64,000 nt of DNA from assembly GCA_000431535.1 (NCBI GenBank), contig HF991811.1, positions 1 to 64,000 on the forward strand. The letters run 5' to 3'. A program made the position numbers and the translations under genes. Under the pieces are notes generated by a model that ran no database searches, was not told the DNA's origin, and saw only the letters and a list, made by a program, of their open reading frames with translations. The stretch is from Clostridium sp. CAG:678. Its GTDB lineage: Bacteria; Bacillota; Clostridia; Oscillospirales; Acutalibacteraceae. Positions 24,098 through 32,480 of this stretch are shown piece after piece (the first letter of the stretch is position 1; every line of letters starts with the position of its first letter).

Positions 24098-25105
24098 ATG
24101 GCGAATGATGTAAAATTCGAAGGCAAAGAGAGAAGAATGGCCAAAATTGAAAAATGTCTTGCTGAATACGGTCTTTCAAGTCTTGAGGAAGCAAGGGATT
24201 TGTGCCTTTCAAAAGGAATAAATGTTGACGCGATCGTAAAAGGCGTTCAGCCGATCGCGTTTGAAAACGCAAGCTGGGCTTACACGCTCGGCGCGGCAGT
24301 TGCAATCAAGAGCGGCGTGAAATCCGCATCTGAGGCAGCGGAAAAGATCGGTATCGGTCTTCAGGCATTCTGCATCCCCGGTTCCGTTGCAGAGCAGAGA
24401 AATGTTGGTCTCGGCCACGGCAATCTGGGCGCGCGTCTGCTTTCAGAAGAGACAAAGTGCTTTGCATTTCTTGCAGGCCATGAGAGTTTTGCCGCTGCTG
24501 AAGGCGCAATCGGCATTGCGCGCACGGCAAACAAAGTGCGCAAAGAGCCGCTCAGAGTTATCCTGAACGGTCTTGGCAAAGACGCTGCTTATATTATTTC
24601 AAGAATCAACGGCTTTACCTATGTAAAGACCGATTATGATTTCTACACCAGCGAACTGAAGATCGTTGAAACAAGAGCATTCTCAGACGGCGAAAGAGCC
24701 GCTGTTAAGTGCTACGGCGCAAACGACGTTCTGGAAGGCGTTGCGATCATGAAACACGAAGGCGTAGACGTTTCCATCACCGGCAACTCCACGAACCCGA
24801 CTCGTTTCCAGCACCTGGTTGCAGGCACTTACAAGAAATGGGCGATCGAAAACGGCAAGAAATATTTCTCCGTTGCATCCGGCGGCGGCACAGGCCGTAC
24901 ACTCCATCCCGATAACATGGCTGCCGGCCCGGCTTCCTATGGTCTTACAGACTCTATGGGCCGTATGCACGGCGACGCGCAGTTCGCAGGTTCTTCTTCC
25001 GTTCCGGCTCACGTTGAGATGATGGGTCTGATCGGTATGGGCAACAACCCGATGGTTGGCGCAACCGTTGCAACCGCAGTTGCAGTGGAAGAGGCTATGA
25101 AATAA
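24098..25105 (+). CDS. GGGtGRT protein
   Basis: A 335-residue protein carrying the diagnostic motif VASGGGTGRTLHPDNMAAGP near residue 265, and a C-terminal MGLIGMGNNPMVGATVATAV block. Other marks are GSVAEQRNVGLGHGNLGARL near 90 and cysteines in KCLAEYG and KCFAFLAGHES. The family is named for its motif and its function is not established; its genes normally follow the NifU-like gene, as here. An AGGAGG ribosome site supports high expression. No signal peptide; cytosolic. Confidence 0.9.
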   Translation: MANDVKFEGKERRMAKIEKCLAEYGLSSLEEARDLCLSKGINVDAIVKGVQPIAFENASWAYTLGAAVAIKSGVKSASEAAEKIGIGLQAFCIPGSVAEQRNVGLGHGNLGARLLSEETKCFAFLAGHESFAAAEGAIGIARTANKVRKEPLRVILNGLGKDAAYIISRINGFTYVKTDYDFYTSELKIVETRAFSDGERAAVKCYGANDVLEGVAIMKHEGVDVSITGNSTNPTRFQHLVAGTYKKWAIENGKKYFSVASGGGTGRTLHPDNMAAGPASYGLTDSMGRMHGDAQFAGSSSVPAHVEMMGLIGMGNNPMVGATVATAVAVEEAMK

Positions 25106-25129
25106 TAGCGTTTGAGCAAACTAAAAATT

Positions 25130-25153
25130 AACGCCCGGATAACTCCGGGCGTT
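25130..25153 (+). terminator. Bidirectional terminator after GGGtGRT
   Basis: Stem AACGCCCGG / CCGGGCGTT (including flanking A/T pairs), followed by TTTCTTTT on the plus strand. Confidence 0.85.
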
Positions 25154-25162
25154 TTCTTTTGC

Positions 25163-26605
25163 TTATTTTCTAGAATTTAAGATATTGCCATAATCAATCT
25201 CAAGGCGGTTCTCCCCTTCTTTTCCGGCATAGTGAACCATGCCTTTGCCGGGGATATAAATTAGATTCGCGTTATCCGAATATTTGCCGCAGGATGCATC
25301 CTGACGCCATACAAGAGTAAACCGGTGTTCTTTTACATCCGTATGCATCTCCTGAATATCACCGAACACGGCGGCAGGATACGGACGGTTAAAAACGGAA
25401 AGGAGCTTTTTATCATCAAACTTCATGCCCCAATAAATACTGCTCCACCCATACTTTTCAAAGACATGCATAATATGATCTATATGGGCAAGGCTGTTTT
25501 TGCCGCTTTGGGCGCCTCCCCATTCCCCCATGATTACGGGAACCTGCATTTTAAGCTGATTTTCACGGATCCGTTTCAGAATAAAATCCAGCCTGTGATT
25601 GCTGCAATATCTGTCATAAAGCGGCGAATCCACAAACAGATCATACGCATGCGGCGAATAAACGGAATTATCAGGCGTATCAATTGCAAACGGTATACCG
25701 AGGTTGGAATAATAACTGTGTTCAAAAACATTGAATCCTCTGCCTGCCGCGCCGCTGATCTTTTTGAAAAACGGCTCATAATAATTTTTGGAAAAGTCCG
25801 CTATGAGTTTCTCATTTCCGTCCACAAGCCGGGAAAAATGCTCCTCGTCATCCAGCGTGCGCATCAGTCTTTCAAATCCGGAATAAGATCTGATGACGGA
25901 AAGCAGTTTCAAAGCTGCAAGCAGCATGCCTGATTTTTCCCTGCCAAACGCAAAGCAGGAATGAAAATCAATATTTTTTCCGGCGGTTTCGGCAACGCCG
26001 TTTAGGATACGAATAAAGATCTCTCTGCCGCCGCTTTGCAAAAACGGCTCGTTAAAAAAGTCGCAGCCGATAATATTGGAACAATCAGAAAAGGTATCGG
26101 AAAGGAATTTCCAGCAGCGGATAAAATCATCCTGCATGCCGTTTTTGTTCTCCCAAAAATCAGAAAAGGCGCGCTGCACGCCGTTCATATAAAAATAGCC
26201 CTCCGCCCACACGGCGATCTGCTTTTTGCTTTTTATGGCAGGATCCACTGCCCAGTCGGGCGCGCCGTCGCCGTGAAAATAATGCGAAAACAGATCCTGA
26301 TGCATATCCGGCATCACATAGATCCCCTCTTTTTCACAGCGCTTTACAAAGGTATGCAAAATCTTCGCCAGATCGGTGCTGTAAACGCCCCGGTTCTCCT
26401 CCAGCGCTGCCCAAGTGATGCCAAGGCGCACGATATTCACGCCGTTTTGTTTCAGATTTTTGATCACTTTCTTTTTTAAAAGATTCTTTCTTGCCTCAGA
26501 TAAGCTTGCTTTTTTCAGTTTCAGGCAAATATTGACCCCGCGGAAAATACGCTGCCTGCCGTGCGCATCGCGTATAACAAGGCCATCGCAATAGAAATTA
26601 TCCAT
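25163..26605 (-). CDS. GH5 glycoside hydrolase, endoglycoceramidase-like
   Basis: A 480-residue GH5 clan-A enzyme. The acid/base Glu is in CDFFNEPFLQ near residue 192 and the nucleophile Glu in PVIMGEWGGAQ near 373; VRLGITWAALEE, YVMPDMHQDLFSHY and VYSPHAYDL are further GH5/endoglycosylceramidase-type segments. A beta-rich C-terminal domain follows. No signal peptide or membrane anchor is present at the AGAGGGA-supported start, so it acts inside the cell, perhaps on imported glycosides. The exact substrate is not determinable. Confidence 0.85.
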   Translation of the reverse strand: MDNFYCDGLVIRDAHGRQRIFRGVNICLKLKKASLSEARKNLLKKKVIKNLKQNGVNIVRLGITWAALEENRGVYSTDLAKILHTFVKRCEKEGIYVMPDMHQDLFSHYFHGDGAPDWAVDPAIKSKKQIAVWAEGYFYMNGVQRAFSDFWENKNGMQDDFIRCWKFLSDTFSDCSNIIGCDFFNEPFLQSGGREIFIRILNGVAETAGKNIDFHSCFAFGREKSGMLLAALKLLSVIRSYSGFERLMRTLDDEEHFSRLVDGNEKLIADFSKNYYEPFFKKISGAAGRGFNVFEHSYYSNLGIPFAIDTPDNSVYSPHAYDLFVDSPLYDRYCSNHRLDFILKRIRENQLKMQVPVIMGEWGGAQSGKNSLAHIDHIMHVFEKYGWSSIYWGMKFDDKKLLSVFNRPYPAAVFGDIQEMHTDVKEHRFTLVWRQDASCGKYSDNANLIYIPGKGMVHYAGKEGENRLEIDYGNILNSRK

Positions 26606-26704
26606 AGATCCCTCTCCGGCGGCCAGCCGCCAATCCTAAAATAAATACCAATTTATATTATATTGCAGAAATCGTTTTTTTGCAAGGCGCTTATCAACAA
26701 TAAA

Positions 26705-26730
26705 AAGATCCCTGCATAAGCAGGGATCTT
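26705..26730 (-). terminator. Terminator of thiT
   Basis: A perfect 11-bp stem AAGATCCCTGC / GCAGGGATCTT around ATAA, with a T-rich tail on the minus strand. Confidence 0.85.
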
Positions 26731-26748
26731 CGGATTTACGCCTTGAAA

Positions 26749-27351
26749 TCAGGCATTTGCTTTTTTTCTTTTTCTGATAAGCGTGGGGCTGTTGAAATCC
26801 AGCACAAGGGACAGCACGACTACGCCGACCACGGTGATAATAGCCTCAAACAGCATATAATAACCGTTGTAGCCGAAGCTGTAAGCCCAAACGGACTTCC
26901 AGCCATCCGCATATTCGCCCCAGATCGTAACGCCGGAGATAAAGTGGCATATAAATCTGAAAAGCGATGCGAAAGCGCCGCCCAGCGCAAGCGCAAGCGT
27001 CTGATTTTTAACAGCCTTTTTGAAGAGCGCGCCGCCGATACCGAGACATGCAAAAGCCACAACATAATCCGCAAAGATCAAAATAATGTAAGCGCCGATA
27101 CCCTTAACATACGCGAAATTGCCGAGGCCCTGAAGCAGCATTTGCAGAATGCCGTGGATCACGCCCGTACCTGCGCCCCACTTGAATCCGTAACGGTAAC
27201 CTATAATCACGATGGGCACCTGGCTGAAAGCGGTGATGGAGCCGCCCATGGGCGCAGTAAAGATCGTAACATAGGAAAGCAGTGTGGCAAGCGCGATCAT
27301 GATCGCCGTTTCGGTAAGTTTCTGTGTTTCGCTGATTTTTGTATTTGCCAT
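26749..27351 (-). CDS. thiT: Thiamine ECF transporter S component
   Basis: A 200-residue membrane protein of six segments matching ThiT/YuaJ: APMGGSITAFSQVPIVIIGY near residue 33, then GIHGILQMLLQG and the SGVTIWGEYA loop containing Trp/Glu residues that contact thiamine in the family. It captures thiamine and docks with a shared ECF energising module encoded elsewhere. A TPP riboswitch with its own terminator precedes it, which confirms the vitamin. Confidence 0.93.
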   Translation of the reverse strand: MANTKISETQKLTETAIMIALATLLSYVTIFTAPMGGSITAFSQVPIVIIGYRYGFKWGAGTGVIHGILQMLLQGLGNFAYVKGIGAYIILIFADYVVAFACLGIGGALFKKAVKNQTLALALGGAFASLFRFICHFISGVTIWGEYADGWKSVWAYSFGYNGYYMLFEAIITVVGVVVLSLVLDFNSPTLIRKRKKANA

Positions 27352-27414
27352 ATTCCAAACTCCTTTCCGAAGCGCGTTTGCACCGCTTCAAAATCTCAAC
27401 AAGCCAAAAGAAAA

Positions 27415-27438
27415 GCCCCGTTCCAAACAGAACGGGGC
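27415..27438 (-). terminator. Riboswitch expression-platform terminator
   Basis: Stem GCCCCGTTC / GAACGGGGC with T-rich sequence following on the minus strand, between the TPP aptamer and thiT. It would form when TPP is bound. Confidence 0.85.
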
Positions 27439-27445
27439 GCAATTG

Positions 27446-27525
27446 TGTTGCCTTACGCAGTCTCCGCCGTTCGTACTAACGAACGGGTCGAAGGGTATGA
27501 TCTCAGCCTTTCGGCACCCCTGACT
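27446..27525 (-). promoter_or_regulatory. TPP riboswitch (THI element)
   Basis: On the minus strand the conserved aptamer segments occur in order: CAGGGGTGCC, GGCTGAGATCATACCC, a P2-P4 region with a TTCGTTAGTACGAA stem, and GCGTAAGGCAA. This is the standard thiamine-pyrophosphate aptamer. It controls thiT by termination at 27415-27438. Confidence 0.93.
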
Positions 27526-27540
27526 TATTAAGTTATACCT

Positions 27541-27569
27541 ATTATAATGCCGGCGGCATAATTTGTCAA
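27541..27569 (-). promoter_or_regulatory. Promoter of the thiT leader
   Basis: Minus-strand TTGACA (TGTCAA 27564-27569), 17 bp, TATAAT (ATTATA 27541-27546): a perfect consensus just upstream of the riboswitch. Confidence 0.85.
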
Positions 27570-27767
27570 TAAAAATCTGAACACGGAAAAAGAAGCAGCA
27601 AAGCAGAAACAGGATTATACGATCTGTACTTGCGCATTGTAACTTTTTTGCGCAAAAAAAGGCACATCTAAACCAAAATCACCCGATTTAAAGCCAAAAA
27701 ACAGCAACCCGCATGAAAAAAAGCAAAATCTACATATCGTTTATTTTTTTGATTTTTTCAAAAATAA
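27570..27767. other. Intergenic stretch with a perfect 16-bp palindrome
   Basis: No gene. TTTTTTGCGCAAAAAA at 27644-27659 is a perfect palindrome, and the rest is A/T-rich, upstream of the nrdD control region. Its role is unknown. Confidence 0.5.
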
Positions 27768-27783
27768 ACACAAGATATTGTGA
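27768..27783. promoter_or_regulatory. NrdR box upstream of nrdD
   Basis: ACACAAGATATTGTGA fits the NrdR-box pattern (acaCwAtATaTwgtgt). A weaker partner may overlap the promoter spacer near 27808-27825. NrdR represses ribonucleotide reductase genes in response to nucleotides. Confidence 0.65.
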
Positions 27784-27800
27784 TTTTTTTCTAATTTGTA

Positions 27801-27829
27801 TTGACAACCACACTGTATTTTGGTATGAT
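27801..27829 (+). promoter_or_regulatory. Promoter of nrdD
   Basis: TTGACA (27801-27806) and TATGAT (27824-27829) separated by 17 bp. Confidence 0.8.
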
Positions 27830-27908
27830 GTATAAGCAACGTACATTTGATGTAATCATTTTGTAACCAATTGAATTGTATTGTAACTTTTATCGGAGGT
27901 GAAATGTA

Positions 27909-30083
27909 ATGAAGATCATAAAAAGAAACGGCTCTGAGGCGGAATTTGACCTCACCAAGATCATCGCCGCGGTCACAAAGGCAAACGCGGCCTGCGAAAA
28001 AGAAGAACTTACCCCCTCTCAGATCAGGGATATTGCCGAATTTGTTGAGTTTAAGATCACCAAGGCGGCGCGTGCCCTTTCCGTTGAAGAGATTCAGGAC
28101 ATTGTTGAAAACCAGATCATGGCGCAGGGCGCATTTGAAGTTGCCAAGCGGTATGTTAAGTACCGTTACAACCGTTCGCTCATCAGAAAATCAAACACGA
28201 CGGACGAGCAGATCCTGACGCTGATTGAATGCAACAATGAAGAAGTTAAGCAGGAAAACTCAAACAAGAATCCCACTGTAAACAGCGTACAGCGCGATTA
28301 CATGGCGGGTGAAGTTTCCAAAGACCTGACCAAGAGAATCCTTTTGCCGCAGGATATTGTGGAGGCGCATGAAAACGGGCTGATTCATTTCCATGACGCC
28401 GATTACTTTGCGCAGCATATGCACAACTGTGATCTTGTAAATCTGGAAGATATGCTTCAAAACGGCACCGTTATCAGCGGCACGATGATTGAAAAGCCCC
28501 ACACGTTTTCCACAGCGTGCAATATAGCCACACAGATCATTGCGCAGATTGCTTCCAGCCAGTACGGCGGTCAGAGTATCAGCCTTGCGCACCTTGCGCC
28601 GTTTGTTGATCTCAGCAGGCAGAAATTCAGAAAAGACGTAAGAGCAGAATTGGAAGAGGCAGGCATTGACCCAACGGATGAAGAGATCAACAAGATCACG
28701 GAAATGCGCGTTAAGAGCGAGATCAAACGCGGTGTGCAGACCATCCAGTATCAGGTAATTACGCTGATGACCACAAACGGCCAGGCGCCTTTTGTTACCG
28801 TATTTATGTATCTGGACGAAGTTCCCGAAGGGCAGACGAGAGATGACCTGAAACTGATCATAGAGGAAGTGCTGCGCCAGAGGATCCAGGGCGTTAAGAA
28901 TGAGAGCGGTGTTTGGATCACACCGGCATTCCCGAAACTGATCTATGTGCTGGACGAAGACAATATAACCCCGGATTCCAAATACTGGGATGTTACGGTG
29001 CTTGCCGCGAAGTGCACGGCAAAAAGAATGGTGCCGGACTATATTTCCGCAAAGAAGATGCGCGAACTTAAGATTGATAAAAACGGCAACGGAAACGTTT
29101 ACACCTGCATGGGATGCCGTTCTTTCCTGACGCCGTATGTTGATCCCAAGACCAACAAGCCAAAATATTACGGCAGATTCAATCAGGGTGTTGTAACGCT
29201 GAATCTGGTAGACATCGCCTGCTCCTCCGGCGGAGATATGACGAAATTCTGGAAAATATTTGATGAAAGACTTGATCTTTGTTACCGCGCACTGATGTGC
29301 CGCCACAACAGACTGCTTGGCACGCCGAGCGATGTGGCGCCGATTCTTTGGCAATACGGCGCGCTGGCAAGGCTTAAGAAGGGCGAAAAGATAGACAAGC
29401 TGCTCTTCGGCGGCTATTCCACGATCTCTCTTGGCTATGCAGGCCTTTATGAATGTGTTAAATATATGACCGGCAAGAGCCATACGGATCCCGCCGCAAA
29501 GGATTTTGCAATATCCGTTATGCAGAAGCTGAATGACGCGTGCAAGGAGTGGAAAGCCAAGGAAAACATTGATTTTTCCGTTTACGGCACACCGCTTGAA
29601 TCCACAACCTACAAATTTGCAAAATGCCTGCAGAAACGTTTTGGAAAGATTCCCGGCGTTACGGACAAGAATTATATCACAAACAGCTATCATGTTCATG
29701 TTTCCGAACAGATCGACGCGTTCACGAAACTGAAATTTGAGGCGGAGTTCCAAAACCTTTCACCGGGCGGAGCAATCAGCTATGTTGAGGTGCCAAGCAT
29801 GCAGGATAACATTCCGGCTGTGCTTTCCGTTATGCAGTATATTTATGATCATATTATGTATGCGGAACTCAACACAAAGAGTGATTATTGCCAGATATGC
29901 GGCTACGACGGCGAGATCAAGATCGTTGAGGAAAACGGCAAACTGGTTTGGCGCTGCCCCAACTGCGGCAATGAGGACCAGAGCAAAATGAATGTTGCCC
30001 GCCGCACCTGCGGATATATCGGCACACAATTTTGGAATCAGGGCAGAACACAGGAGATCAGGGACAGAGTGCTTCACCTGTAA
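27909..30083 (+). CDS. nrdD: Anaerobic ribonucleoside-triphosphate reductase
   Basis: A 724-residue class III ribonucleotide reductase making dNTPs without oxygen. It begins with an ATP-cone allosteric domain (IIKRNGSEAEFDLTKI). Catalytic-core segments include HFHDADYFAQHMHNCDL, and near the C-terminus is a four-Cys zinc site (CQICGYDG and CPNCG) and the glycyl-radical loop RRTCGYIGTQFW with Gly702. GGAGGTGA precedes the start. An NrdR-type box and consensus promoter lie upstream. The activase gene nrdG follows across a hairpin. Confidence 0.97.
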   Translation: MKIIKRNGSEAEFDLTKIIAAVTKANAACEKEELTPSQIRDIAEFVEFKITKAARALSVEEIQDIVENQIMAQGAFEVAKRYVKYRYNRSLIRKSNTTDEQILTLIECNNEEVKQENSNKNPTVNSVQRDYMAGEVSKDLTKRILLPQDIVEAHENGLIHFHDADYFAQHMHNCDLVNLEDMLQNGTVISGTMIEKPHTFSTACNIATQIIAQIASSQYGGQSISLAHLAPFVDLSRQKFRKDVRAELEEAGIDPTDEEINKITEMRVKSEIKRGVQTIQYQVITLMTTNGQAPFVTVFMYLDEVPEGQTRDDLKLIIEEVLRQRIQGVKNESGVWITPAFPKLIYVLDEDNITPDSKYWDVTVLAAKCTAKRMVPDYISAKKMRELKIDKNGNGNVYTCMGCRSFLTPYVDPKTNKPKYYGRFNQGVVTLNLVDIACSSGGDMTKFWKIFDERLDLCYRALMCRHNRLLGTPSDVAPILWQYGALARLKKGEKIDKLLFGGYSTISLGYAGLYECVKYMTGKSHTDPAAKDFAISVMQKLNDACKEWKAKENIDFSVYGTPLESTTYKFAKCLQKRFGKIPGVTDKNYITNSYHVHVSEQIDAFTKLKFEAEFQNLSPGGAISYVEVPSMQDNIPAVLSVMQYIYDHIMYAELNTKSDYCQICGYDGEIKIVEENGKLVWRCPNCGNEDQSKMNVARRTCGYIGTQFWNQGRTQEIRDRVLHL

Positions 30084-30098
30084 TCAATTAAAAGGAGC

Positions 30099-30136
30099 GG
30101 GAGCGCGGCGAATCATCGTGCGCTCCCTTTTGTTTT
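30099..30136 (+). terminator. Hairpin between nrdD and nrdG
   Basis: An 8-bp stem GGGAGCGC / GCGCTCCC (loop 13 bases) followed by TTTTGTTTT. It looks like an intrinsic terminator yet ends only 3 bp before the nrdG start. It may reduce nrdG mRNA, and it also lies between an AAGGAG sequence (30092-30097) and the ATG. Confidence 0.75.
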
Positions 30137-30139
30137 AGG

Positions 30140-30664
30140 ATGAATATTGCAGAGATAAAAACGAACGATATTGCAAACGGCGAGGGTGTGCGCACCTCTG
30201 TTTTCGTTTCCGGCTGCCGCCACCACTGCCCGGATTGCTTTAATGAGATTGCCTGGGCGTTTGACTACGGAAAAGAATGGAATCAAGAAACGGAAGAATA
30301 TATTTTATCCTCCTGCGCACCGCCGTGGATCGCCGGACTTTCCCTTTTGGGCGGCGAGCCGTTTGAACCTGAGAATCAGGACGGCATGCTGGAACTTTTA
30401 AAGGCGTTTAAACAGCGGTTTCCGATGAAAAATGTTTGGTGTTACAGCGGATTTACGCTTGAGCAGATCACGGGAAAAGAAAAGAGCCGCGCCGCCACGG
30501 ATAAAGCGCGCGAGATGCTGTACTACATTGATATTCTGGTGGACGGCAAATTTGAAAAAGAACGGAAAAATATATCCCTGAAATTCCGCGGATCCGAAAA
30601 CCAGAGGGTGATCGATCTGAAAAAAACACTGGAAAACGGAAAAATTATACTTTATCTTGAATAA
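30140..30664 (+). CDS. nrdG: Anaerobic RNR activating enzyme (radical SAM)
   Basis: A 174-residue radical SAM activase that installs the glycyl radical on NrdD. Cluster cysteines Cys26, Cys30 and Cys33 are in SGCRHHCPDCF, with LLGGEPFEPEN as the GGE motif. The N-terminus MNIAEIKTNDIANGEGVR is typical, and no other in-frame start exists because TAA at 30089 closes the frame. The only nearby Shine-Dalgarno is on the far side of the 30099-30127 hairpin, an unusual arrangement. Confidence 0.95.
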   Translation: MNIAEIKTNDIANGEGVRTSVFVSGCRHHCPDCFNEIAWAFDYGKEWNQETEEYILSSCAPPWIAGLSLLGGEPFEPENQDGMLELLKAFKQRFPMKNVWCYSGFTLEQITGKEKSRAATDKAREMLYYIDILVDGKFEKERKNISLKFRGSENQRVIDLKKTLENGKIILYLE

Positions 30665-30672
30665 ACCGAACA

Positions 30673-30704
30673 AAAGCGGCAAAGCCATATTGGTTTGCCG
30701 CTTT
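30673..30704 (+). terminator. Terminator of nrdG
   Basis: A perfect 11-bp stem AAAGCGGCAAA / TTTGCCGCTTT followed by TTGTTT. Confidence 0.85.
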
Positions 30705-30801
30705 TTGTTTAATTTCAAGATCACGCCTTGCAGGTGAATGATTGCGTTCTGCTTCCCCGCCGGCTGCCTCCAATTTAAGAACACGGATCGGCGCTGTTTT
30801 G

Positions 30802-31653
30802 TTACATAATATTTGTTTCCATACGGATCGTTCCGTTTTCAAACACGGCTTTCAGCCCATTGAGATCAGCGGAAGTATAGGTCTTTGCGCCGCTGTATTT
30901 TTTGATCCGCGCCGCCACGCTTTTATGCACACGGTTTGCAAAATTCAGAATGACTGCAATATTCGGATCCAGCGTTTTGAGCCAGAAAGCAGAAGAGGAA
31001 AATTCGTAACCATGGTGCCCGACCTTCAGCAGATCGATCTTGCCGACTGCTTTTGCGATTTTCTTTTCGCCGCCGCACTTCCAGTTCATATCTCCGGCAA
31101 GGAGCGCGCGGCAGCCGCCGCACTCCACCAGCGTAACCACGGAATTTTCATTTTCTCCCGTTTTGCGGAATCTGTGAACAGACGCACCGTTAAAAAATGT
31201 GATCTTCATATCCCCCATATGAAAGGATTCGCCGTCAAACGCCGTACAGATCGGCACATTTTTGCGGATCAGGGCATCGTGCATCTGCATATAGACCTCT
31301 TTATTATCCCACTGCGTGCGTTCAAACAAATTGATGCCGCTTTCGTCATACGGCTTTAAAAACGCTTTTTGAACAACAACCTTATCCGCATCAATCACGG
31401 TGTCAAAACCGCCGATATGATCCGAATGGGCATGCGTGCCGAGCACAAAATCAAGCGTAACCATGCCATCCGGCCCCATACAGTTTTTATACAGGTAATC
31501 CACAACTTCTTTTTCATAACCCGGGTATTTCAGCGCCGGCTTGTTTGGCGGATAATCCGTATCCTCGCCGGCATCCACCATAGCAAAACGGCTGCCGCTC
31601 TGAAGGATGATACAATCCGAAGAGCCAGTATTCAAAAAGTGAATGCAATTCAT
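30802..31653 (-). CDS. MBL-fold metallohydrolase (ComEC C-terminal-like)
   Basis: A 283-residue metallo-beta-lactamase-fold protein: the metal motif GTHAHSDHIGGF near residue 67, a GDM motif in ALLAGDMNWKCGG, and a later VGHHGYEFSS. It resembles free-standing versions of the ComEC C-terminal domain, which may be nucleases. Its ATG at 31653 overlaps the HAD gene's TGA, so I use this rather than an upstream start lying in the HAD reading region. No signal peptide. Last gene of a five-gene operon. Confidence 0.82.
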   Translation of the reverse strand: MNCIHFLNTGSSDCIILQSGSRFAMVDAGEDTDYPPNKPALKYPGYEKEVVDYLYKNCMGPDGMVTLDFVLGTHAHSDHIGGFDTVIDADKVVVQKAFLKPYDESGINLFERTQWDNKEVYMQMHDALIRKNVPICTAFDGESFHMGDMKITFFNGASVHRFRKTGENENSVVTLVECGGCRALLAGDMNWKCGGEKKIAKAVGKIDLLKVGHHGYEFSSSAFWLKTLDPNIAVILNFANRVHKSVAARIKKYSGAKTYTSADLNGLKAVFENGTIRMETNIM

Positions 31654-32480
31654 ACAACAACGTTCTTTCTTATCAGATTTTCCATACAGCACATGATATT
31701 TTCATCGTTAGAACATATAACGCCGTCACTGATTTCCTTTAGTTCCGCGCAGGCGTTTGAAACGGCAAGGCGGTGCTTTGCCGCGCGGAAAAGGGAAAGA
31801 TCGTTTTTACTGTCCCCGATCACAAGAACGCCATTCAGATCTATACCGGCAATCTTACACAGCGTCAGGAGACCGGTGCCTTTATTGATCCCGCCGTTCA
31901 TGATCTCCAGATTGTTGCGCATGGAAGTGGTGATCTCCAGGTGTGGAAAGCGGGCGCGTATTCTTCTTTTGCACTCTTCCCTTTCCGCCATATCCCGAAA
32001 GAAAACATCAAACATCTCCAGTTTCAGATCCGGATGGGAAAGAATCGAATCCGGGTCTTTCACCGCCTTGCGGCTTCTGCGCATTTCGGGCAGAAACGCC
32101 GGATCGATTCTGTAATACGCAAAACCGTTTTCATCAAACTGCTTAGCATCCACAAGCGGGATGCCGTTTACGTAAAGTTCAATAAAAGTCTGCGCGGTAT
32201 TTAAAATGCGGTAGACGCCGCGCGCGGTATCCGGCGCAATATAGTTTGAAAAAACAACACCGCTGCCCCGTTTATAAATTGCCGCGCCGTTTGAATAAAT
32301 GATATAGTCTATATATTCGCACTCCAGCAGTTCTTCCGGAATCTCAAAAAAGGTTCTGCCCGTGGCGATCACGGTATGCACGCCGTTTTCATAAAGCCTT
32401 TTGATAGAATCCAGATTTTCCCTGCTTATTTTTGTGCTGCTGGAAAGCAGGGTGCCGTCCAGATCAGTTGCAATGATCAT
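31650..32480 (-). CDS. Cof-type HAD phosphatase
   Basis: A 276-residue HAD-superfamily, Cof-subfamily protein: motif I IIATDLDGTLLSS at the N-terminus (nucleophile Asp), TVIATGRTF as motif II, and VLVIGDSKNDLSLFRAAKH as motif IV. A type IIB cap is inserted between motifs. It probably dephosphorylates a sugar phosphate or similar metabolite. It overlaps the upstream GtrA gene by 17 bp and the downstream MBL gene by 4 bp. Confidence 0.9.
   Translation of the reverse strand: MIIATDLDGTLLSSSTKISRENLDSIKRLYENGVHTVIATGRTFFEIPEELLECEYIDYIIYSNGAAIYKRGSGVVFSNYIAPDTARGVYRILNTAQTFIELYVNGIPLVDAKQFDENGFAYYRIDPAFLPEMRRSRKAVKDPDSILSHPDLKLEMFDVFFRDMAEREECKRRIRARFPHLEITTSMRNNLEIMNGGINKGTGLLTLCKIAGIDLNGVLVIGDSKNDLSLFRAAKHRLAVSNACAELKEISDGVICSNDENIMCCMENLIRKNVVV

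Noticed and set aside
28260-29753. A 497-codon minus-strand frame
   Set aside because: It lies entirely antisense to nrdD, has no recognisable motif, and its composition follows from the codon use of nrdD.
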